From Planctomycetota bacterium (GTDB lineage: Bacteria > Planctomycetota > Phycisphaerae > WQYP01): a DNA stretch of 12,958 bases. The stretch's first letter is position 1. Each line of letters starts with the position of its first letter. Below, one piece after another: positions 6,813 to 12,209 of this stretch. The translations under genes were made by a program, and so were the position numbers. The DNA is taken from positions 1 to 12,958 of the forward strand of contig JAJZNY010000215.1 in assembly GCA_021852245.1 (NCBI GenBank), written 5' to 3'. A model generated the notes under the pieces. It was not told where the DNA came from, ran no database searches, and saw only the letters and a list, made by a program, of their open reading frames with translations.

Positions 6813-8027
6813 TCAGGTGATGACCTCCCCCTTGTGCGGGCCGTAAAGCACCTCGCCGTTTTCGCTGATCAGGCTTGCCATCCAATATCGGTATCGGTGG
6901 CGCCTTTTTGTGTCAGGGAAGATCACGCGAACTACGCCGCCGCGGAAATCTTCGCCGTGCGGAAAGATTGGCGGAAGCCTGAAGTTCCCGGCCCTGTCAA
7001 CGTACCCGAACCGGAGTTCGCCCTGTCGCTTTACGGCGACGCGCGCAAGGCCACCTTTGAACCCACTCGGCTTGGCTACCCTGCGTCCGCCACCCTTTTT
7101 TCCATGGTCGTAAATGCAGGACACGAATTTCGGCTCAAATGCGTACTCTCCCTTTTTGTTGATCGCCCCCCAAAGCCGTCCAATACGCACCCACGCGAGC
7201 CCCTCCGAAAAAAACCTGCAGTCTCCGAACTTCGGCTCGGCGAGGAATTCGCCTTTCTTGTTGATGAGCCCCCAGAGGCGGCCGACACGCACCCACGCCA
7301 CGCCTCCCTTGAAGCCGCCGCTGGCCACGAACCGAGGTTCAATAACGACCCTGCCCTCCGTATCCATAAAGCCCAGGCGTCCGCCTTCCCAGAACCCCAC
7401 GACCCCCTCCTGGAAATCGGTTTGGAACCGCCGGCGGCGCGTCGGCCCGAATCTCATTTTGAAATCTCTGTCAAAGAATCCGTTAACGTTGCCCAGCTTA
7501 AAATATGCCAAGCCATGGGCGAAACCTCGCGTGAAGCTGTAGCATGGCTCGATAAGTAGTTCGCCTTTCCGATCAATAAATCCCCATGCGTCCTCGTCAA
7601 CCATTGCGGCTGCCACGCCGTCGGTGAAGTCACCAGCGAACCGGAACTTGGGTGGGATCACGACCTCGCCGGCCAAATTGACCAGGCCAACGTAGCCCCG
7701 CTCGGCTGCGGCCCACCAGAGCTGGCCTCCCTTGTAGAACATCTCGGTGAATCTCGGCGGTACGAGGAACTTTCCATCGGGATCGATGATGCCGTATTTG
7801 CCGTCGACGGAGACAACGGCCGTTCCGTCCTCGAAATCACTGATGTTGTCGAATTGCGGCGGTATCGCGACCTCGCCGCGGCTGTCCAAGTAGCCGCGCC
7901 TGCCCTTGCCGCGCCCGAAGTACCAAGCCACCAAGGTTACGCCGCAGCCGGCGGTCGCGCACACCGTGGCGCCGCCCACCCGGCCGGAGCCATTCCCACC
8001 GCCTCGCGCCCGTGCTTTAGGATTCAT
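6813..8027 (-). CDS. WG-repeat protein with N-terminal membrane anchor
   Basis: The 404-residue product has a basic N-terminus, one hydrophobic segment (about 17-38, GGATVCATAGCGVTLVAWYF), then nine or ten WG/KWG repeats. Units carry the pattern (W/Y)G(F/Y/L)(I/V)(D/N)xxGExxIxPxFxxxxxFxxGxAxVxxxG. Examples are WGFIDRKGELLIEP, LWGLINKKGEFLAEPKF and LWGAINKKGEYAFEPKF. The repeats should fold into a beta-rich binding scaffold facing away from the cytoplasm or periplasm-exposed. WG-repeat proteins have no enzymatic activity and several are found next to polymorphic toxins. The ATG at 8027 has GGAG 11 nt upstream; a GTG at 8039 overlaps the stop of the preceding short ORF by GTGA and is an alternative start. 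Its substrate is unknown. Confidence 0.85.
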   Translation of the reverse strand: MNPKARARGGGNGSGRVGGATVCATAGCGVTLVAWYFGRGKGRRGYLDSRGEVAIPPQFDNISDFEDGTAVVSVDGKYGIIDPDGKFLVPPRFTEMFYKGGQLWWAAAERGYVGLVNLAGEVVIPPKFRFAGDFTDGVAAAMVDEDAWGFIDRKGELLIEPCYSFTRGFAHGLAYFKLGNVNGFFDRDFKMRFGPTRRRRFQTDFQEGVVGFWEGGRLGFMDTEGRVVIEPRFVASGGFKGGVAWVRVGRLWGLINKKGEFLAEPKFGDCRFFSEGLAWVRIGRLWGAINKKGEYAFEPKFVSCIYDHGKKGGGRRVAKPSGFKGGLARVAVKRQGELRFGYVDRAGNFRLPPIFPHGEDFRGGVVRVIFPDTKRRHRYRYWMASLISENGEVLYGPHKGEVIT

Positions 8028-8035
8028 GGCCAAAA

Positions 8036-8168
8036 TCACTCCGCTGGAATTACAACCTCATCCGGCCCAACGGGCTCCTCTACCACGGGCGCGGGAGCAA
8101 AGAGGTTCCGTGCCCTGCCTTCAGCGATTAATATTTCAGCAATCGCGGCCATAAGAGCCTCAAAATGC
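8036..8168 (-). CDS. Short ORF joined to repeat R5, possible remnant
   Basis: This frame encodes 44 residues. The first part (MHFEALMAAIAEILIAEG) lies in the end of the R5 repeat, in a segment that also reads as a short helix in other copies. The second part, NLFAPAPVVEEPVGPDEVVI then PAE, is outside the repeat and protein-like. Its TGA overlaps a GTG at 8037-8039 that is in frame with the WG gene (GTGA overlap). It may be the tail of a truncated gene fused to the repeat, a leader peptide coupling translation into the WG gene, or chance. Confidence 0.35.
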
Positions 8169-8345
8169 ATTTCTTGTCGGCAGCATAACGCGCCGGGGCG
8201 GTGGACGGAAGTTGCCGCGACGCGTGGTTGTCGCGCACTTTGCCTGCCGCTCCGGTAGCCTAAACTTCCTGCCACGTTGGCCCATCGGTCTGCTCCGGAA
8301 AATCCAACCGAGAGGCCCGAGCGTACACGACGCGAAAATGCCGGC
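8130..8345. repeat. Dispersed repeat copy R5 (near full length)
   Basis: CATAAG (8150-8155) and CATAAC (8184-8189) lie 34 bp apart. The second continues into GCGCCGGGGCGGTGGACGG (from 8190). The rest aligns with R1 through the CTGCTCCGGAAAATCCAACC block to about 8345, close to the 3' end of the 8367-8930 gene. The copy separates that gene from the WG-protein group. Confidence 0.8.
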
Positions 8346-8366
8346 CCCAGGCGGCGGGCGAGGGAT

Positions 8367-8930
8367 TCACGGTGCTCTCTCCATGCCGACGGCGACGAGA
8401 ACCTGCTCGCACCGCTGCGCTTCCTCCCGTCGCGAGCAGCGCCACCTGTGGAACCCAATGGCGACGATAACCGCCACAATCAGTCCGGCGGCGATTCCTG
8501 CTATGCCTTCACCGTGCTGCCGGTCGGCACCGGTAAGGTAGGACAATCCTAGAAAAAAGCAGACGAGCCCGAAGAGGGCACCGCCGGGTACGGACAAGGG
8601 AAAAATGGGCACACGCGTGGTGGCGGACCAACTGTCGTCGGGCGCCCGGCTGATCAGCGCAATGACGCGTGGATTTCCCCACCCCTGCGGGTCGGGGATC
8701 AGGGGTGCGCTGCTGGCCGGGGATTCTTCTCCCCCGGATCGCGTTTCCCCGAGGGTCCGCGTCGCACGCGATTGCGCTGGCAGCAAGGCGTATGTTGCGC
8801 CGCGGAGCGGCCAAGCGTCAAAGAGCAAAGGAAATTCCTCCGCCGACACCACCCGTACGCCCGCCCGCCTCGCCGCTGTGCGTAGCTCAACTCCGTCGAT
8901 CTCCCTGCCGGTGAAAGTTAGTCTGCTCAT
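8367..8930 (-). CDS. Unrecognised protein with soluble N-terminal region and two membrane helices
   Basis: The product has 187 residues. Residues 1-60 (starting MSRLTFTGREIDGVELRTAA) form a small, mostly soluble domain. A Ser/Pro/Gly-rich linker and a short conserved-looking patch (WGNPRVIALISRAP, 84-97) follow. Two hydrophobic segments at about 114-135 and 142-161 come next, with a basic HRWRCSRREEAQR tail. The ATG at 8930 is chosen because GGCGGAGG sits 6 nt upstream; the ATG at 8936 overlaps that Shine-Dalgarno. It starts 45 nt after the upstream membrane-protein stop in the same direction, so the two are probably cotranscribed. I do not recognise the family and assign no function. Confidence 0.7.
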   Translation of the reverse strand: MSRLTFTGREIDGVELRTAARRAGVRVVSAEEFPLLFDAWPLRGATYALLPAQSRATRTLGETRSGGEESPASSAPLIPDPQGWGNPRVIALISRAPDDSWSATTRVPIFPLSVPGGALFGLVCFFLGLSYLTGADRQHGEGIAGIAAGLIVAVIVAIGFHRWRCSRREEAQRCEQVLVAVGMERAP

Positions 8931-8975
8931 CGCCATCCTCCGCCTAGCCCTGAGCCCCCGCGCCGCACAAGCTGG

Positions 8976-9377
8976 TCACTCTACAGCCCACCGAACAAAT
9001 ATTCCCACCGGAAGGGGGAGGCTGCCGATGATACCGAGAATCCCAGTTGCGTAGAGCACGTTCAGCGGGGAATTTGCATAACGATCTGAAATCATCGACA
9101 CCGCGATGACCGCCGTTCCCAAGCCGTAGAGCACCGGCAAACACGCGAAATATCCCGCGATGCGGATAAGCATTTTGCTTCCGCCAAAGATCATCACACC
9201 GGTCGCGAACCACCAGCAACCGACCATCACCCAATCCGCAAAGCCGCCCGGCATGCGGCCGGCCAAAACGTGCAAAAGCATGTACGCGGCCAAAATAGAG
9301 GCGTAGAGTTGGAGGATGGCCAAGGTCACGGTCGCGATCACCCGATAAGCAGCGCCAGGGAGGGCCATAGCCTTCAT
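8976..9377 (-). CDS. Four-helix membrane protein, paralog of the 6276-6713 gene; possible immunity protein
   Basis: The 133-residue product has hydrophobic segments at about 11-38, 46-64, 70-94 and 107-129. It shares the spaced motifs QLYA (23-26), PGG (43-45), the GCWWFAT segment (53-59) and LIRIAGYFAC (70-79) with the protein at 6276-6713. The ATG at 9377 has GGGGGA 5 nt upstream and overlaps by ATGA the stop of an upstream coding fragment. Both paralogs keep a similar leader of about 50 bp, so a unit larger than the gene was duplicated. The family is unknown to me. Coupling to a truncated upstream frame suggests an immunity protein that outlived its toxin, but this is inference. Confidence 0.75.
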   Translation of the reverse strand: MKAMALPGAAYRVIATVTLAILQLYASILAAYMLLHVLAGRMPGGFADWVMVGCWWFATGVMIFGGSKMLIRIAGYFACLPVLYGLGTAVIAVSMISDRYANSPLNVLYATGILGIIGSLPLPVGIFVRWAVE

Positions 9378-9490
9378 TTTAATCCCCCATCGAAAGGCTC
9401 CATCCAACCCCAATACGAGTTGAAGGGTATCCCCGTCGCATCAGCCGCGTTGCCGAACGCTTGGAACCGGTTTGGACGGCCATCTGTTTC
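9374..9490 (-). pseudogene. Fragment A: C-terminal coding remnant joined to repeat R6
   Basis: A 38-codon frame runs from the repeat R6 boundary to TGA (9374-9376) with the protein-like sequence RFQAFGNAADATGIPFNSYW then GWMEPFDGGLK. The TGA overlaps the start of the membrane-protein gene (ATGA). There is no start codon; the frame is cut by a TAA at 9491-9493 within the repeat. Its homolog, fragment B, stands before the paralogous gene. The likeliest reading is the tail of a toxin-like gene lost up to the repeat. Confidence 0.45.
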
Positions 9491-9492
9491 TT

Positions 9493-9575
9493 AATTTTAT
9501 TTATCGCGACCATAACGCGGCCTCAACACTGGCTCACCGTGAAAATCATAACGCGCCGGGGCGGGGCGTGGAAAG
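9493..9575. repeat. Dispersed repeat copy R6 (CATAAC module only)
   Basis: CATAAC boxes at 9511-9516 and 9547-9552 are 36 bp apart. The first is followed by GCGGCCTCAA, the second by GCGCCGGGGCGGGGCG. The left flank TTTTATTTATCGCGAC matches R4 (TTTTATTAGCCGCGAC). The right part of the full repeat is missing. Orientation is the same as in all other copies. Confidence 0.75.
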
Positions 9576-9727
9576 CTCCCGCTTGGTTCAGGTGACTGTT
9601 CCTCGTATCACGGTAACCCGCTGAAAAACACGAAAACGCGCCCCGGATCGCCGGAGCCATCACTCTGGAGATATCCATCTACACCTGCCCGGAAAGATTG
9701 CCACGCCCACTTCCCCAGTCATACTTA

Positions 9728-9768
9728 AAAAGAGTTGTTTTTTGCCTCTTTTACGATATGATTGGGGC
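9728..9768 (+). promoter_or_regulatory. AbiE promoter with overlapping inverted repeat
   Basis: A -10 TATGAT (9757-9762) lies 16 nt after a -35-like TTGTTT (9735-9740) and ends 6 nt before the GTG at 9769, so the mRNA is probably leaderless. AAAAGAG (9728-9734) and CTCTTTT (9746-9752) form a perfect 7-bp inverted repeat spanning the promoter. AbiEi proteins of known systems repress their own promoter by binding inverted repeats, so this is a good operator candidate. Confidence 0.5.
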
Positions 9769-10587
9769 GTGAACAGCGTTCAGGAGTTTGTCGATTCACA
9801 GCTTGCCCAGGGTCGGGGTTTCTTCACGAAACCAGCCGCCTTGGTTCAGATCGGTCTATCGCCGGAGGCGCTGAAGTCTGCGATCGCCCGGCTTTTGAGG
9901 AAAGGCGACCTCGTTTCCCCGCGACGAGGATTCTACCTGATCTTGCGCCCCGAAGATCGTGTCCTCGGTGCTCCTGACCCCGCCCGATGGATCGACCCCT
10001 TGATGAAATTCCTCGAGGTCGATTACCGCATCTCCCTGCTTCGTGCGGCGGCGTTTCATGGGGCTGCCCGTCAGGCAGCGATGGTGTTTCAGGTCATCGC
10101 GCCACGACAGCTTTCGGGAATCGAGATTGGACGCCAGAAGATCGAGTTTCTGTACCAGTCACCAAAAACCTTCTGCAAGGCGAACCGCTCCGAATGGCTT
10201 TCACAACTTAAGACGAACGCAGGGTTCGCCAGGGTTGCCGGAGTGGAACTGACCCTGCTCGACATCTGCCGCTATTTCCATCGGGCTGGCGGGATCAATG
10301 GGGCCGCGCAGGCTGTCAACGACATGGGCAGGAAAGCCGACGCCCGCGTTCTCGCCAAGGCAGCCGGCGCTTACGAGAACTCGGCGGTCAGGCGGCTTGG
10401 CTACCTTCTGGAACGATTTGGGCATTCCCGGCAGGCCAATGCACTGCGGCCCTTTGCCGAAAAGGCCAAGTCTTTCAAGCCGCTCGATCCATCGGTCAAA
10501 CCCATCGTTCCCGAACTGGCCGGGATGGAGGAACGAAACGCGGACTGGAAACTGTTGATTAACGTGGCGGTTGAGATTGACCAATGA
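9769..10587 (+). CDS. abiEi: AbiEi-type antitoxin and autorepressor (type IV toxin-antitoxin)
   Basis: The 272-residue product has an N-terminal winged helix-turn-helix (about residues 10-50; FFTKPAALVQIGLSPEALKS, then LLRKGDLVSPRRGFYLI) that binds the promoter. A larger C-terminal region (about 75-270) is the COG5340-type antitoxin domain that counters the nucleotidyltransferase toxin without forming a stable complex. The GTG at 9769 is preferred over a TTG at 9742 because the latter lies inside the operator-promoter; no Shine-Dalgarno precedes the GTG. The gene ends ATGA with the toxin start embedded (4-nt overlap), the standard antitoxin-first order. The system is known for abortive phage infection and plasmid stabilisation. 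Confidence 0.88.
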   Translation: MNSVQEFVDSQLAQGRGFFTKPAALVQIGLSPEALKSAIARLLRKGDLVSPRRGFYLILRPEDRVLGAPDPARWIDPLMKFLEVDYRISLLRAAAFHGAARQAAMVFQVIAPRQLSGIEIGRQKIEFLYQSPKTFCKANRSEWLSQLKTNAGFARVAGVELTLLDICRYFHRAGGINGAAQAVNDMGRKADARVLAKAAGAYENSAVRRLGYLLERFGHSRQANALRPFAEKAKSFKPLDPSVKPIVPELAGMEERNADWKLLINVAVEIDQ

Positions 10588-11462
10588 TTCCATTGGCACA
10601 TATCCAGCAATGGACGGCGCACGCTCCCTGGCCTGACCTGCGACAGGTGGAGCAGGATTTGATTATCTGCCGCGCGTTGTGTGATTTATTTGGCAGTGAG
10701 CAGCTACAGGGCAAGATTGCATTCCGTGGCGGTACGGCAATCAATAAGTTGCTCTTTGGTGAGCCGTTGCGATATTCCGAAGACATCGACCTCGTGCAAA
10801 CGCAGCCAGAGCCTATCAAAGCGACGGTTGGAGAGATACGCGACATCCTTTCCTGGCTTGGGAGGTGCAGCTATAAAGCCGCTACGCATTCCGTACACCT
10901 GGCGTACAAGTTCACGCCGGAAACAGGCGACGGCAGCCCGCTCAAACTCAAGATTGAAATCAATACGCGGGAACACCAGAATCATCTTGGCCTGAAGGCC
11001 TATCAATTTGAGATCGTGAGCGACTGGCATCAGGCGAAGGCCGAGATCGTCTCGTTCGAGCCGGAGGAGCTTTTCGGAACCAAACTGCGGGCGTTGCTCC
11101 AACGAAATAAGAACCGCGATCTCTTCGACCTCAACGAAGGGTTGCTCCAACTCGAGCTCAACCGCGATAAACTGCTTGCGTGCTTCGACCACTATCTCAA
11201 ACAGGAAGGCCACCCGATCAGCCGAGCGGACGCGGAGGAGCGAATGCTTAAAAAACTCAATCGAGGCCTGACGCAAGACATTGCACCCTTGCTTCCGGCT
11301 GGCGTGAGTTTCGACGAAGATGCCGCCATCGCGGCGTTTGGCCGAATCTGGGGCGAACTGATCACACGGATTCCGGGCGAATCGTGGAAATCGTCGAAGG
11401 CCGTGATCGCAGCGATCCGCAAGGCAAAAATCCCAGCCTTACTCGACGGCATTTACGAGTGA
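10584..11462 (+). CDS. abiEii: AbiEii-type nucleotidyltransferase toxin
   Basis: The 292-residue product carries the minimal nucleotidyltransferase core. RGGTAINKLLFGEPLRYSED (48-67) contains the nucleotide-binding GG loop, SEDIDLV contains the DxD metal ligands Asp67 and Asp69 (in the form E-D-I-D), and KLKIEIN (121-127) supplies the third carboxylate. FGTKLRALLQRNKNRDLFDL (164-183) is the family's helical signature. Relatives use NTP, GTP in AbiEii and pyrimidines on tRNA in MenT, to stop growth. Length is typical. It overlaps the antitoxin gene by ATGA and should be made from the same mRNA. All key residues are present, so it is probably active. Confidence 0.92.
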   Translation: MIPLAHIQQWTAHAPWPDLRQVEQDLIICRALCDLFGSEQLQGKIAFRGGTAINKLLFGEPLRYSEDIDLVQTQPEPIKATVGEIRDILSWLGRCSYKAATHSVHLAYKFTPETGDGSPLKLKIEINTREHQNHLGLKAYQFEIVSDWHQAKAEIVSFEPEELFGTKLRALLQRNKNRDLFDLNEGLLQLELNRDKLLACFDHYLKQEGHPISRADAEERMLKKLNRGLTQDIAPLLPAGVSFDEDAAIAAFGRIWGELITRIPGESWKSSKAVIAAIRKAKIPALLDGIYE

Positions 11463-11496
11463 ATCCATCCTCGCTTGGGTATGGCCTGGATTCTCA

Positions 11497-11517
11497 TCTC
11501 AGCGGTGCGTGCTGAGA
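11497..11517. terminator. Hairpin downstream of AbiEii, possible terminator
   Basis: TCTCAGC-ggtgcgt-GCTGAGA forms a perfect 7-bp stem with a 7-nt loop 34 nt after the toxin stop. No T-tract follows, so intrinsic termination is uncertain. Confidence 0.35.
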
Positions 11518-11845
11518 GCCAACATCACCGCCATGCGACCGGGCTTCCCCACGAACCGTGGACAGGGGCAGGGGATGAAAGTTAATCCCCCGAATCGTGT
11601 AATAACTGAGTATGAATTCCAGGCCAATTCAGGTTCGGGCTGCCGGCCAGCCGAACACGTTTTTGGTGGCGTTTGCCGCGGCAGCTTTATTTTGGCGTGC
11701 GGTTATCCGCAACGTTGATCAGGCCGGAGCGCATTTTGCCAACGACATCGATTTCGGAGCGGAATTTTGCATGCTGTGCGGTGCTGATTAAGCTGCGACG
11801 ATGGGCGAGCTCAACTAGCGGAATAAATTTTCGGGCCGAACGAGG

Positions 11846-11865
11846 AGCAATTATAAGCAATTATA
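11846..11865. repeat. Perfect 10-bp tandem duplication
   Basis: AGCAATTATA is repeated twice head to tail, followed by AAAGG. The element is AT-rich in a GC-rich setting. It could be a slippage product or a protein-binding pair. Confidence 0.6.
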
Positions 11866-11921
11866 AAGGGGTGTTTTCGATCAGGCCCGGTAAGCCAACG
11901 CGCAACTGCCTTCTGTATATT

Positions 11922-12209
11922 CTAATGCAGTATCCTCATAAAAATTTGTGCCCAATGCGAATGCGGGTGGCCTCCCCAATAGGCGAACATGATCATGTTC
12001 ACACATGCCCATAGTAAAAGAGCCAGCGACAACCCAAGCAACCATTTGCCGCCGCGCATCTTGATAGCCATCACGCCGATCACCAAGGCGGCGACGACGG
12101 CCGGAAAGAAAAGCAGCTTCACCTCGCCGGGTGCGAACGGGACGATGACGGCAACTACAAACGTAAGCCAGCCCCATACCAGTGGCCGCCCCTGCAAGCG
12201 CGATGCCAT
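11922..12209 (-). CDS. Small three-helix membrane protein coupled to the Rhs gene; candidate immunity protein
   Basis: The 95-residue product starts at an ATG overlapping the Rhs stop as TGATG, so translation is probably coupled. Three hydrophobic segments lie at about 10-27, 31-53 and 57-83, with a short His-containing tail (GGHPHSHW). A further in-frame ATG at 12227 lies inside the Rhs gene and is less likely. Genes directly after an Rhs C-terminus usually encode the immunity protein for the toxin tip, and membrane immunity proteins match pore-forming or membrane-active tips. No sequence family is recognised, so the immunity role rests on position. It is not clearly related to the two membrane paralogs further left. 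Confidence 0.65.
   Translation of the reverse strand: MASRLQGRPLVWGWLTFVVAVIVPFAPGEVKLLFFPAVVAALVIGVMAIKMRGGKWLLGLSLALLLWACVNMIMFAYWGGHPHSHWAQIFMRILH

Larger units (their letters stand above)
9378..9768. other. Divergent intergenic region between the membrane-protein pair and AbiE
   Basis: This stretch contains fragment A (to 9490), repeat R6 (9493-9575), about 150 bp with no recognisable feature (9576-9726), and the AbiE operator-promoter (9728-9768). No full gene is supported. Confidence 0.6.
11463..11921. other. Gene-free region between AbiEii and the Rhs-coupled membrane gene
   Basis: No convincing gene. The stretch holds a hairpin just after the toxin (11497-11517), a perfect 10-bp tandem duplication (11846-11865) and a minus-strand frame (11687-11860, TTG start) reading LVELAHRRSLISTAQHAKFR then SEIDVVGKMRSGLINVADNR. 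That frame looks protein-like but has no Shine-Dalgarno, no ATG and no family that I recognise. Confidence 0.5.

Noticed and set aside
6780..7559. Plus-strand frame of 259 codons
   Set aside because: Antisense shadow of the WG-repeat gene; its regularity comes from the repeats on the other strand.
1800..9575. Dispersed repeats as integron attC sites
   Set aside because: attC sites need inverted R''/R' core sites (RYYYAAC and GTTRRRY). Here the CATAAC boxes are direct repeats and no pairing partner ends the element, and no integrase is visible.
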